Below, in pieces: positions 1 through 7,802 of a DNA stretch of 64,000 bases. The DNA lies in the NCBI GenBank assembly GCA_027493885.1, contig JAOSJZ010000001.1, positions 124,001 through 188,000 on the forward strand, in the 5' to 3' direction. The stretch is from Gaiella sp. Lineage in GTDB: Bacteria; Actinomycetota; Thermoleophilia; Gaiellales; Gaiellaceae. The first letter of the stretch is position 1, and every line of letters begins with the position of its first letter. Below the pieces are notes generated by a model that saw only the letters and a list, made by a program, of their open reading frames with translations, was not told where the DNA came from and did not search any database. The translations under genes and the position numbers were made by a program.

Positions 1-305
1 GCTGACGGGGGAGCCGTCGCGCTCCCCCCGAAGCCAGACGGGATGCCAGCACGCGCTCACGGCGAGAAGCGTGAATCGGAGGGGTTCCTCGACGGCCCAC
101 CCCGCTCAAACGAGCGCGCCGCGACGGGGCTCCGGCGAGCTGAGCCGGAGAGATGCCCCCGGGAGGTACCCCACCCCGCCGGCACGAAGGCGATGCCCGG
201 GTCCTTCAGGACTGCCCCCCTGCCGCAGCGAGCGAGTGCGACGAGGCCGAACCCCGTTTCTCATTGACGAGAGCAGCGAACTACACGAGAATCGACTCGG
301 ACGCG
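1..305. other. Gene-free left edge
   Basis: I see no convincing gene here. The small overlapping ORFs in several frames lack a ribosome binding site and any protein character. A hairpin, CTCCGGC/GCCGGAG with a 7-nt loop, lies at 130-150. Whether the region is a structured leader for the lipoprotein that follows cannot be decided by eye. Confidence 0.4.
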
Positions 306-653
306 ATGTTGCCGCTCGGGACGGCCGCACGACTGCTCGTACTTGGATTGCTTGCGATTCTGGTCGCAGGCTGCGCGACGGGGAGCGATGGGGACGCCTC
401 AGGCGGCGGCGAGTCATCCCTTTGCTCCGGCGAACGCCTAGCCGGTGAGGTCAGGGGTCTTGACGATGAGTACGCCCCATGCGACCCGTATCCGGAGAAG
501 AGCGACGGCACTGAGTCCCACGAGTTCGAGCAGGAGGACATAGATGCGGCCATGAACGCTAGTGACGACGTCTGGGATTACTGCTACGGCGACGGCAACA
601 AATCCGAGGCGCAGTTCATGGGTTGCCTCGCACATGTCGACGATGTCCCGTGA
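306..653 (+). CDS. Small Cys-rich lipoprotein, unknown function
   Basis: This encodes a 115-residue predicted lipoprotein. I chose ATG 306 rather than the longer ORF start at 153 because it puts a hydrophobic signal segment (LLVLGLLAILVAGC) directly at the N-terminus, ending in a good lipobox (VAGC). The mature part is acidic, begins with a Gly/Ser linker, and has Cys residues that could form disulfides (CSGER, APCDP, YCYGD, MGCLA). It is expected on the outer face of the membrane. I recognise no domain. It lies in a region that may belong to an integrated element ending near 1392. Confidence 0.55.
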   Translation: MLPLGTAARLLVLGLLAILVAGCATGSDGDASGGGESSLCSGERLAGEVRGLDDEYAPCDPYPEKSDGTESHEFEQEDIDAAMNASDDVWDYCYGDGNKSEAQFMGCLAHVDDVP

Positions 654-716
654 GCTAGGCGGGTCCCGAGTCCCCCGGTTCCTCGGCTGCGCTTGACAGC
701 GGCCTCGTGGCTTACG

Positions 717-1112
717 TCAGCACGCAGCGTTCAACTCAATGCAGAGAGTCGAGAGTGTCGTACTGATGTCATCAAGCGAGCTTTGAACGTCCTGAACCTC
801 ACTGTCCACGTTGTCAACGTTGCTCGAGACGTCGTCCACGCTGCTCGAGACGTCGTCCACGCTGCTCGAGACGTCGTCCACCGACGTCTGCATATCATCG
901 ATTGAGTTCGCGAGGTCGTTGGCGTCGAATCCTGAGGCGGCGTCGCCCAGAGACGCCTGTACGTCATCGAGTTGCGCGCTCAATCCGGCAACGTCGTGGC
1001 GGAGGTCCTGGGTTTGGCGGTGCGCGTCGTAGCCGAACCAGGCTGACGCCGCGACGGCGGCGACAACAGCTGCGCAGAGAACGCCCAGAGAGACTCGCTT
1101 GGCGGTGCTCAT
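717..1112 (-). CDS. Membrane-anchored coiled-coil protein with VDDVSSS repeats
   Basis: The product is about 131 residues. I took the ATG at 1112 (MSTAKRVSLG) because an AAAGG-type ribosome binding site precedes it; the longer ORF in the track is a readthrough of non-coding sequence. Residues 8-28 form one membrane segment and the rest is a predicted extracellular or periplasmic coiled coil. The coil includes repeated SVDDVSS units, encoded by three near-identical 21-bp DNA repeats. The protein ends in two Cys (LCIELNAAC). No enzyme motif is visible. A structural or tether-like role is inference only. Confidence 0.6.
   Translation of the reverse strand: MSTAKRVSLGVLCAAVVAAVAASAWFGYDAHRQTQDLRHDVAGLSAQLDDVQASLGDAASGFDANDLANSIDDMQTSVDDVSSSVDDVSSSVDDVSSNVDNVDSEVQDVQSSLDDISTTLSTLCIELNAAC
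819..881. repeat. Three tandem 21-bp repeats inside the coiled-coil gene
   Basis: The unit GCTGCTCGAGACGTCGTCC+AC occurs three times head to tail (819-839, 840-860, 861-881), with one base different in the first copy. The unit is a multiple of 3, so copy-number change would lengthen or shorten the coil without a frameshift. Confidence 0.9.
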
Positions 1113-1611
1113 CGCTCGCACCTTTCGTGTTGGAGGGAAGGACGTAGCTTCGCGCAATAGGGTGCGCGCAGTCGGCGGAATCGGCGACTTCCCACGGGAC
1201 GAGTGGCGTATACGTGCCGAGGCGTCCGCAATCCGTCCACGTCGGCCGTCTCTCGCGGTGTCCGGGGTGTCAGATCGTGTCACCCGTTGGCCGGGCGAGA
1301 TCGGCTCAACCGTGCGGGTTGGGTCCGTCCTGGCCATTGGTGTCCATCGGTATCCCGAACGGGTGCCACTGGTTCGAGCCCAGTAGCGCCCACTCGGATT
1401 CATGCGGTCGCGCGAGAGGGCGGAACCTCTTCGGAGGGCACTGCTCTTCCCGCCGAACGAGGAGCGCGCCTGTCCATGCGCTCGAGCTGTTCGCACGACC
1501 GGCACGCGACGAACGGCTCCCGGCACGTCGCTGATGTTTATTGCATCAGCACACGGGTACGCGCGTGTGTCATCATTTGTCGGCTCGATTGGCCTGGGAG
1601 GTGCTGCCGCC
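1113..1611. other. Intergenic region with tRNA 3' fragment and hairpin
   Basis: There is no supported gene in this 0.5 kb. It contains a tRNA-like 3' fragment (1368-1392, listed separately). It also has an AT-rich hairpin GCTGATG/CATCAGC with a 7-nt loop at 1530-1550. Confidence 0.5.
1368..1392 (+). other. 3' fragment of a tRNA gene (possible att remnant)
   Basis: The T arm ACTGG-TTCGAGC-CCAGT is followed by AGCGCCC and an A discriminator, which is exactly the 3' end of a tRNA. I searched upstream for a matching GGGCGCT acceptor strand with D and anticodon arms and found none; the nearest, GGGCGAG around 1295, pairs at only five positions. Such 3' fragments are the usual scar where an integrative element inserted into a tRNA gene, so the DNA to its left may be element DNA. 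That last step is inference. Confidence 0.5.
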
Positions 1612-1824
1612 GTGAAACAAGCAACGAGGCCGGAGGTGCTCGTCGAATCGGTCCGGCCGTACGGGCCGATGCTGTCGGTCTGTCCGGTGGAGGGCTGCAC
1701 GATGCTGACGATGGGCGGGACGTGCGTCGAGCACGATTCTCCGGTGACGATCGTCTTCGAGCGCGGCCGGCCGTTCGTCGCGACCGCCTCCGCGGCCGTC
1801 GACCGCGTTCCCGTCGCAGGCTGA
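1612..1824 (+). CDS. Small Cys/His protein, possible zinc-binding
   Basis: This 70-residue ORF starts at GTG 1612, with GGAGGT nine bases upstream. The centre has CPVEGC and, a few residues on, CVEHD, giving three Cys and one His that could bind zinc. The rest is short beta-like sequence. No family is recognised. The start is chosen because of the good ribosome binding site; the ORF extends further upstream without one. Confidence 0.5.
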   Translation: MKQATRPEVLVESVRPYGPMLSVCPVEGCTMLTMGGTCVEHDSPVTIVFERGRPFVATASAAVDRVPVAG

Positions 1825-2065
1825 TCCGCCTGCGGATCCCCCGTGCGAGGGATGCGGGCGGGCCCCCACCTGCGGACGGTGAGCGCATGGGTGCTTCCTC
1901 CGGCTGGAACCTGGTGGCGCGTCGGCCTCCGCGGGTGCGCGTCGCGCCGAAGCGGCCGGCGCGCCACCTCGTGAGCGTCCCCTGCGGCGAGCCCGCCGAG
2001 GCGACGCCCGATCGCGACCGAGCGCGCGACGGCGAGCCGCCCGCCTCCCGGCCGGCGTAACCCCG

Positions 2066-2464
2066 TCAGGCGAGACGCCTCGAGATCCCGTTTCGAGAGA
2101 TGCCGCTCTGGTGGCCAGGCTTCAGCCTGGCGCTCTTGACGCCAAAAGGCGCGGCCAGCTCGCGCTCGACCTCGCCCTCGATCGTGAACGGCATTCGCCA
2201 GGCCGGGCGGGGAGCCCTCGCCGGTACGAGGGAAACGGCGTGGGTGCCAGGCTGAAGCCCGGCACCCACGCTGTTTCCAAGCTCGGGCGCGAGCGACGGC
2301 GGGACGCGGCCGTCGTATCCCAGACGCAGCCCGAGGCGAACGAGCGCCGAGCCGGCGGTACGCCGCAGCGCTCCGGCGGGGACGGGACCGGCGGAGCGGT
2401 GCAGGGAGGCGATCCTGGCGGTGGCGAGCTCCTGCCTGATCTCGGGGGTATACGGCTCCAGCAC
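2066..2464 (-). CDS. Hypothetical protein divergent from MarR gene
   Basis: The first 45 or so residues (MLEPYTPEIRQELATARI...) look like real protein: helical and with normal codon use. The second half is translated from two palindromic repeat elements (2114-2131 and 2231-2278), so the natural C-terminus may have been disrupted by their insertion. It is divergent from the MarR gene and shares the operator-bearing spacer, so MarR probably controls it. Function unknown. Confidence 0.45.
   Translation of the reverse strand: MLEPYTPEIRQELATARIASLHRSAGPVPAGALRRTAGSALVRLGLRLGYDGRVPPSLAPELGNSVGAGLQPGTHAVSLVPARAPRPAWRMPFTIEGEVERELAAPFGVKSARLKPGHQSGISRNGISRRLA
2114..2131. repeat. Short palindrome GCCAGGCT/AGCCTGGC
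   Basis: This is a perfect 8-bp inverted repeat around TC. Its core (CCAGGCT) recurs in the longer palindrome at 2231-2278, so the two belong to one repeat family. Confidence 0.75.
2231..2278. repeat. 48-nt near-perfect palindrome
   Basis: The arm GGAAACGGCGTGGGTGCC is answered by GGCACCCACGCTGTTTCC with inner arms AGGCT/AGCCC. Only about two mismatches occur over 23 bp per arm, and the centre is GA. It would fold into a very stable hairpin. It resembles REP-type dispersed palindromes, and here it lies within an ORF. Confidence 0.8.
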
Positions 2465-2480
2465 GGCGACCTCCTCTCGA

Positions 2481-2495
2481 TCAAGTATCTTGATA
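2481..2495. promoter_or_regulatory. Probable MarR operator, ATCAAG-N3-CTTGAT
   Basis: This perfect inverted repeat has the half-site spacing and sequence style typical of MarR-family operators. It sits between the divergent hypothetical gene and the MarR gene. Confidence 0.65.
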
Positions 2496-2531
2496 GAGAA
2501 CTACTCCGGATGAAGATACACGGTCCGAAAG

Positions 2532-2543
2532 CTTGACGTCAAG
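2532..2543. promoter_or_regulatory. Second palindrome CTTGACGTCAAG upstream of marR
   Basis: This is a perfect 12-bp palindrome sharing the CTTGA half-site with the operator at 2481-2495. It is ten bases before the MarR start, so it is well placed for autorepression. Confidence 0.55.
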
Positions 2544-2552
2544 AGTCTCGAG

Positions 2553-3110
2553 ATGGAGAATCACCGCGTGACGACGACACCCCGGTCGGTGGTCGAGCCC
2601 GACTCCGTGGACGCGCGCCTCGCGGTCTGGGGCCGCGAGCTGCCCGAGCTCGACCTCCAGATCGAAGGCATCGTCGAGCGGGTCGAGATGATCAAGCGCT
2701 ACCTCGATCGCACGATGCAGGACACGCTCGAGGCATACGACCTGAGTCACGGCGAGTGGAAGCTCCTCGCAAGCCTCCGCTGGGCCGGGCCGCCATACCG
2801 CGGCAAGCCGGGGAAGCTCGCGAAACGACTCGGGCTCTCGAGCGGCGCGATGACGAACCGGCTCGACAACATGGAGCACCGCGGCGTGATCCGGCGCGTC
2901 GACGACCCCGACGACCGGCGCGGCGTCATCGTCGAGCTCACGGACGAGGGCCGCCGGCTCTGGGACGAGACGGTCGGCGTCCAGGCCGAGAAGGAGGCCG
3001 TCGTCGGCAAGGCGCTGACCGCCGCCGAGCGCGAGCGCCTGAACGAGCTCCTTCGCCGCCTGATGCATGCCTTCGAGGCCGAGCACGGCGCGATCCACAA
3101 GCAGGGGTAG
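2553..3110 (+). CDS. MarR-family transcriptional regulator
   Basis: This 185-residue winged-helix regulator has MarR features. There is an N-terminal dimerisation helix (about 30-60). The recognition-helix region reads KLAKRLGLSSGAMTNRLDNME (about 87-107), and the wing carries the family's DDRRGVIVELTDEG signature. A C-terminal helix completes the dimer interface. It starts at ATG 2553. Two CTTGA-type palindromes lie in the divergent spacer, so it probably represses itself and the divergent gene. The ligand is unknown. It is somewhat longer than usual (about 150) because of an N-terminal extension. Confidence 0.85.
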   Translation: MENHRVTTTPRSVVEPDSVDARLAVWGRELPELDLQIEGIVERVEMIKRYLDRTMQDTLEAYDLSHGEWKLLASLRWAGPPYRGKPGKLAKRLGLSSGAMTNRLDNMEHRGVIRRVDDPDDRRGVIVELTDEGRRLWDETVGVQAEKEAVVGKALTAAERERLNELLRRLMHAFEAEHGAIHKQG

Positions 3111-3153
3111 TGGAGCTGCCGGAGGGGTCGCTTCGCAGCCGGGGACGGGTGAC

Positions 3154-3159
3154 TATCCT
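3154..3159 (+). promoter_or_regulatory. Leaderless -10 box (TATCCT) of thrS
   Basis: TATCCT ends eight bases before the GTG start, so transcription would begin at or next to the start codon. The same arrangement recurs upstream of many genes in the window. Confidence 0.5.
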
Positions 3160-3167
3160 GGCCCGAC

Positions 3168-5077
3168 GTGAACGTGACGCTCCCCGATGGCACCCTGCTC
3201 GAGCTCCCCGAGGGCGCGAGCGCGCTCGATGCCGCCCGGAAGATCGGTCCGAAGCTCGCCGAGCAGGCCTGTGCTCGCCCGGGTCGACGGCGAGCCGCGC
3301 GACCTCCGGCTACCGCTCCCCGACGGCGCCGCGCTGCAGATCCTGACGACGCGCGACCGGGACGACCCCGACGCCCTCTACGTCCTCCGCCACTCCGCGG
3401 CGCACCTGCTGGCCGAGGCCGTGCGGCGGCTGCACCCGGGTGTGAAGGTCGCGATCGGGCCGCCGATCGAGAACGGCTTCTACTACGACTTCGAGTTCCC
3501 CGAGCCGATCCGCGAGGAGGACCTCGCCGCGATCGAGGCCGAGATGGCACGGGGAGATCGCGGAGGGCCGCACCTGGGAGCGCGCGGAGATCGGGCGCGA
3601 CGAGGCGCGCGCCCGCTTCGAGGCCGAGGACGAGTGCTACAAGGTCGAGCTCGTCGACACTGCCGACGGGTCGATCTCCCTCTACACGCAGGGCGACTTC
3701 ACCGACCTCTGCCGCGGCCCGCACCTCCAGGACGCCTCGCCGATCAAGGCGCTCAAGCTGACGGGGCTCGCGGGCGCGTACTGGCGGGGTGACGAGCGCA
3801 ACACGCAGCTGACGCGGATCTACGGGACGGCGTTCTTCACCGAGGACGACCTCGACGCGTACCTCGAGCGGCTCGAGCAGGCGCGTGCGCACGACCACCG
3901 CCGGATCGGGCCGCAGCTCGACCTCTTCCATCTCCAGGACGCATCCCCCGGCTCGCCGTTCTGGCATCCCAAGGGGATGACGATGTGGAACCTGCTCGAG
4001 GACCTGCGCCGGCGGGAGAACGCCCGCCGCGGCTACCTCGAGGTGAAGACGCCGCTCATCTACGACAGGTCGGTGTGGGAGACGTCCGGCCACTGGGCGA
4101 AGTTCCGCGGCGAGATGTTCCTCGTCGCGGGCGAGGGCGAGGAGCCGCATGCCGGGCTCAAGCCGATGAACTGCCCCGGGCACATGCTTCTGTTCGGCAG
4201 CGGGCTTCGGAGCTACCGCGACCTACCGCTCCGCTACGCCGAGTCGTCGACGTTGCATCGCAACGAGCCCACGGGCGCCCTGCACGGGCTCCTCCGCGTC
4301 CGGCACGTGACCCAAGACGACGCGCACATCTTCTGCACGCGCGAGCAGATCTCCGAGGAGATCTTCGGCTGCCTCGACTATGCGGCCTACCTCTACGACC
4401 TGTTCGGGATGGATGCCGCCTTCGAGCTCTCGACGCGGCCGGAGAACCGGCTCGGCACGGACGAGGAGTGGGACTTCACGGAGGAGGCGCTCCGGGAGGC
4501 GCTCGACCAGCGTGGGCTCGAGTACTTCGTCGGCGAGGGAGAAGGTGCGTTCTACGGCCCGAAGATCGACCTCCACATGAAGGACGTGCTCGGCCGCTCG
4601 TGGCAGATGGGGACGATCCAGCTCGACGCGCTGATGCCGAAGCAGTTCGGGCTCACGTACATGGGTGCCGACAACGTCGAGCACACCCCGTACGTCGTCC
4701 ACCGCGCCCTGCTCGGATCGCTCGAGCGGTTCATGGGGATCCTGATCGAGCACTACGGCGGCGTGTTCCCCGTCTGGCTCGCGCCGGTGCAGGTGCGCGT
4801 GCTGCCGGTCGCCGAGGCGCATGCCGCGGCGGCCGACGCGCTCGTCACCGCGCTTGCTGCCGCGGGTGTCCGTGCCGATGCAGACGAGCGCGACGAGACG
4901 CTCGGCAAGCGGATCCGCGACGCCGAGCTCGCGAAGATCCCCTACGTCGTCGTCTGGGGCGACCGCGAGACGCGGGAGGCGATGGCCGTGCGGCGGCGCG
5001 GAGGGGAGGGCGTGACGACGGAGTCGCTGGAGTCGCTGGTCGAGGCGATCTCGAGCGAACATCCGGAGCCCGTCTAG
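3168..5077 (+). CDS. thrS: Threonyl-tRNA synthetase (two apparent frameshifts)
   Basis: This is a class II synthetase charging tRNA-Thr. Reading through three frames gives a full protein. It has an N-terminal TGS-like domain, an editing domain with HSAAH and CRGPH, then the catalytic core ([20 protein letters not shown] with the zinc Cys, [15 protein letters not shown]) and the C-terminal anticodon-binding domain. As printed, the frame breaks twice. There is an extra T at 3270 ([12 protein letters not shown]) and an extra G in the run 3551-3554 ([13 protein letters not shown]). Each is a single-base insertion, and removing both restores the whole gene. An essential gene with two such lesions points to assembly error. 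It has a leaderless promoter and is followed by a terminator. Confidence 0.9.
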
Positions 5078-5102
5078 GAAAACGCGGCGTAGCCGCGTTT
5101 CC
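5077..5102 (+). terminator. Terminator hairpin after thrS
   Basis: GGAAAACGCGGC-GTA-GCCGCGTTTCC forms an 11-bp stem with one bulged A. It begins at the stop codon of thrS. Confidence 0.65.
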
Positions 5103-5285
5103 TTGCTACGCTTGCCGCCTGCAAGCAGGAGCGGCATCGCCCCTCACCACGCCGGCCGCGCGCCGCGCGTGGTTCAACCGAGTCGGAACCGACGAGGGAA
5201 TGCCGCAGCTGCATGCAGCGGCGTTTCCGCGCAGTATGTGTTTTCAACACGATGAGGAGGATCGACTCGGCTTGGTGAACCGCCT
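5103..5285 (+). promoter_or_regulatory. infC leader region with hairpin
   Basis: No gene is seen in this 183-base spacer. A hairpin (GGAATGCCGC ... GCGGCGTTTCC, 5197-5227) with a long loop sits in front of an AT-richer stretch (GTATGTGTTTTC). The position fits a promoter or leader of the infC-rpmI-rplT operon, which is often feedback-regulated by L20 or IF3 in other bacteria. I cannot identify a known element. Confidence 0.35.
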
Positions 5286-5972
5286 TTGAGACCGCGGCGT
5301 CGTCCCGAGGACCGGACGCGTCCCGTCGTCCAGCAGGAACGGATCAACGAGCAGATCCGCGTGTCGCGGGTCAGGCTCGTCGGCGAGGACGGGGAGCAGA
5401 TCGGGATCAAGGACACGAAGGAGGCGCTCGAGTACGCGTACTCGAAGAACCTCGACCTCGTGGAGGTGGCCAAGGACGCCGACCCGCCCGTGGCGCGCGT
5501 CATGGACTTCGGCAAGTGGCGCTACGAGCAGGAGCAGCGGGCGAAGCAGGCGCGCAAGCACCAGTCGACGATCAACATCAAGGAGATCAAGTTCAGGCCG
5601 AAGATCGGCGTCCACGACTACGAGACCAAGAAGGGCCACGTCGTCCGCTTCCTGAACCAGCGGGCGAAGGTCAAGGTCACGATCATGTTCCGGGGACGGG
5701 AGAACCTCCACCCGGAGCGCGGTCGGATGCTTCTGGAGCGTCTCGCAGAGGACGTCAAGGAGCTCGGCCAGGTCGAGCAGCAGCCGACGTTGGACGGCCG
5801 GAACATGGTGATGGTGCTCGGGCCGACGAAGAACGCAGGGGTGAAACGAGATGCCGAAGGTGAAGACAGGGAGCGGGGCGAAGAAGCGGTTCAAGGTGAG
5901 CGCGGCGGGAAAGCTGCAGCGGCGCCACGCGATGAAGAGCCACAACCTCACGAAGAAGTCGTCGAAGCGTAA
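5286..5972 (+). CDS. infC: Translation initiation factor IF-3
   Basis: IF-3 binds the 30S subunit and governs start-codon selection. The N-domain begins with [20 protein letters not shown], a basic linker follows ([11 protein letters not shown]), and the C-domain contains [17 protein letters not shown] and ends at [11 protein letters not shown]. The start is TTG 5286. As printed, the frame runs 43 residues past the usual end and overlaps rpmI by 122 nt with low-quality sequence. If the G run at 5838-5841 were three instead of four, TGA would follow at once. That would give a normal 185-residue IF-3 and put rpmI seven bases later. I take the tail as a sequencing artefact. Confidence 0.9.
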   Translation: MRPRRRPEDRTRPVVQQERINEQIRVSRVRLVGEDGEQIGIKDTKEALEYAYSKNLDLVEVAKDADPPVARVMDFGKWRYEQEQRAKQARKHQSTINIKEIKFRPKIGVHDYETKKGHVVRFLNQRAKVKVTIMFRGRENLHPERGRMLLERLAEDVKELGQVEQQPTLDGRNMVMVLGPTKNAGVKRDAEGEDRERGEEAVQGERGGKAAAAPRDEEPQPHEEVVEA

Positions 5973-6048
5973 GCGCGACTTCGGCAAGGACCACCCCGTC
6001 GCGAAGGTCGACGTGAAGGCCGTCAAGAAGCTCCTGGGGATGAAGTAG
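5851..6048 (+). CDS. rpmI: 50S ribosomal protein L35
   Basis: This 65-residue basic protein has the L35 signature ([40 protein letters not shown]). AGGGG lies eleven bases before the ATG. It sits between infC and rplT, the universal order. The overlap with the printed infC frame is discussed there. Confidence 0.95.
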   Translation: MPKVKTGSGAKKRFKVSAAGKLQRRHAMKSHNLTKKSSKRKRDFGKDHPVAKVDVKAVKKLLGMK

Positions 6049-6050
6049 TC

Positions 6051-6437
6051 ATGGCACGCGTCAAGCGATCCGTTCACGCGCGGAAGAAGCGCCGCAAGGT
6101 GCTCGAGCAGGCCAAGGGCTACTACGGCCGCAAGAGCACGCACTACAAGTACGCCAAGGAGCAGGTCGAGCACTCGCTCGTCTACGCGTATCGCGACCGG
6201 CGCAATCGCAAGCGCACCTTTCGCTCGCTCTGGATCGTCCGCATCAATGCGGCGGCACGGGCCAACGGGCTCTCGTACAACCAGTTCATGAACGGCGTCC
6301 ACAAGGCCGGGATCGAGCTCGACCGGAAGTCGCTGGCCGACCTCGCCGTCGTCGACCCCGCGGCGTTCGCAGCGGTCGCCGAGCGGGCGAAGGCGGCGCT
6401 CGCGTCGGGCGGCGGCGCAGAGTCCGCGGCCGCCTGA
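6051..6437 (+). CDS. rplT: 50S ribosomal protein L20
   Basis: This 128-residue protein shows the L20 signatures [34 protein letters not shown] and [20 protein letters not shown]. It begins two bases after rpmI, so the two are co-translated. The family usually has about 118 residues; the extra Ala/Gly-rich tail is common in high-GC relatives. L20 is an early 50S assembly protein and in many bacteria the feedback repressor of this operon. Confidence 0.95.
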   Translation: MARVKRSVHARKKRRKVLEQAKGYYGRKSTHYKYAKEQVEHSLVYAYRDRRNRKRTFRSLWIVRINAAARANGLSYNQFMNGVHKAGIELDRKSLADLAVVDPAAFAAVAERAKAALASGGGAESAAA

Positions 6438-6461
6438 GCGGCTCGAGGCCCGCGCCCGACC

Positions 6462-6534
6462 GGTGTCCGACTTTAGTCGGACACCTCCGCTGGCGCGCTG
6501 CCGGCCCCGTGGTGTCGGACTGAAGTCCGACACC
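6462..6534. repeat. Paired palindromes, 25 nt apart
   Basis: The first (6462-6485) is GGTGTCCGAC-TTTA-GTCGGACACC. The second (6511-6534) is GGTGTCGGAC-TGAA-GTCCGACACC. They are separated by 25 nt. A closely similar pair with 26-nt spacing occurs at 28211-28288. The pair could also terminate the rplT operon, but neither has a T tract. Confidence 0.85.
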
Positions 6535-6554
6535 GTGGCGAGACTCTGTCCGGG

Positions 6555-7244
6555 GTGATCACCTCGCGCGACAACGAGACCCTCAGGCTCGTCCGCAAGC
6601 TGCTCGCACACCGCAAGCAGCGCGAGGCGACGGGGCTCTTCGCCGTCGAGGGCGAGGACCTGGTCGCGGCTGCACGCGAGGCCGGCATCGAGCCCGTCCA
6701 CCTCCTCGTCGCCGGCGAGACGGTCGATGCTGCACTCCTCGCCCGGATCTCGACGCTGCCACACCCGGCGCGCACGATCGGCGTCTACCGCCGCGACGAC
6801 CTGCCGGGCGGCGCGCGCGAGACGTGCCTCGCCCTGTGGCGGCTGTCCGATCCCGGCAACGTGGGCACCCTGCTGCGAACGGCCGATGCGTTCGGCGCGT
6901 GCGTCGCGCTGTCGGAGGGGTGCGCCGACCCGCTGGCGCCGAAGGCCCTCCGGGCCTCGGCCGGCGCGATCTTCCGCGTCCCCCTCGTCGGCTGGGACGC
7001 GCGGCCCGAACGTTGCGTCGCGCTCGCCGCCCACGGCGGCATCCCGCTCGCCGACGCCGACCTGGACCCACCGCTGACCTTCCTCCTCGGCGCGGAGCGG
7101 AGCGGGCTGCCGGACGAGCAAGTAACAGACTGTTGCAAGGTGACGATCGCGCTGCCCGGTGCTGCGGAGTCGCTGAACGTCGCCGCCGCCGGCGCGATCG
7201 CCCTCTACGAGGCGTCGCGCCTGGACGGTGCGGGGGAGGGGTAG
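6555..7244 (+). CDS. SpoU/TrmH-family RNA 2'-O-methyltransferase
   Basis: This is a 229-residue SPOUT enzyme that methylates ribose in rRNA or tRNA using SAM. The N-terminal substrate-binding part starts ITSRDNETLRLVRKLLAHRK, typical of the TsnR/RlmB-like 23S rRNA subgroup. The three SPOUT motifs are DPGNVGTLLRTADAFG, FLLGAERSGLP and LPGAAESLNVAAAGAIALYE, the last forming the knot. It starts at GTG 6555. It follows rplT in many Actinobacteria. The exact target nucleotide cannot be assigned. Confidence 0.88.
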   Translation: MITSRDNETLRLVRKLLAHRKQREATGLFAVEGEDLVAAAREAGIEPVHLLVAGETVDAALLARISTLPHPARTIGVYRRDDLPGGARETCLALWRLSDPGNVGTLLRTADAFGACVALSEGCADPLAPKALRASAGAIFRVPLVGWDARPERCVALAAHGGIPLADADLDPPLTFLLGAERSGLPDEQVTDCCKVTIALPGAAESLNVAAAGAIALYEASRLDGAGEG

Positions 7245-7249
7245 GAACG

Positions 7250-7795
7250 ATGCGCGGCTGGCAGACGCTCTCCCGGACGACGATCCTCGACCGGAGCCCC
7301 TGGCTGTCCGTGGAGAGCCACGCCGTCGAGCTTCCCGACGGGCGGGTGATCGAGGACTGGCCGTGGGTCGAGTCGCGCGAGTTCGCGAACGTCGTCGCCG
7401 TCACCGAGGACGGACGATTCCTCCTCTTCCGCCAGGTGAAGTACGCGGTCGCCGGGACGACGCTCGGCCCGGTCGGCGGCTATCTCGAGCCCGGCGAGGA
7501 CCCGCTCACGGCGGCCCGTCGCGAGCTGTTCGAGGAGACGGGGCACCTCGCCGACGACTGGACGTCGCTCGGGCGTTACGTCGTCGACGGCAACCGCGGC
7601 TGCGGAGTGGGGCACCTGTTCCTCGCGCGGGGCGCGCGCAAGGTCGCCGAGCCGGGAGCGGACGACCTCGAGGAGCAGGAGCTGCTCCTGCTCACGCGCG
7701 CAGAGGTCGAGGCGGCTCTGCTGGCGGGCGAGCTCCAGGTGCTGTCGTGGGCGGCCGCGGTCGCGCTCGCGCTCGTCGCGCTCGACCGCGCGTAG
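7250..7795 (+). CDS. NUDIX hydrolase (ADP-ribose pyrophosphatase-like)
   Basis: The product is 181 residues. The NUDIX box is complete: GGYLEPGEDPLTAARRELFE followed by ETGH (about 83-106), providing the metal-binding glutamates. The N-terminal half, with WLSVESHAVELPDGRVIEDW, resembles ADP-ribose/nucleoside-diphosphate-sugar pyrophosphatases. The start is ATG 7250, five bases after the methyltransferase stop, so the two are probably co-transcribed. The substrate is not certain. Confidence 0.85.
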   Translation: MRGWQTLSRTTILDRSPWLSVESHAVELPDGRVIEDWPWVESREFANVVAVTEDGRFLLFRQVKYAVAGTTLGPVGGYLEPGEDPLTAARRELFEETGHLADDWTSLGRYVVDGNRGCGVGHLFLARGARKVAEPGADDLEEQELLLLTRAEVEAALLAGELQVLSWAAAVALALVALDRA

Positions 7796-7802
7796 GGCGG
7801 GT

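Noticed and set aside
819-881. CRISPR-like repeats
   Set aside because: The units are directly adjacent with no spacers and code for heptads of a coiled coil.
1290-1392. Complete tRNA gene
   Set aside because: The T arm and 3' acceptor strand are perfect, but no 5' acceptor strand, D arm or anticodon arm fits upstream.
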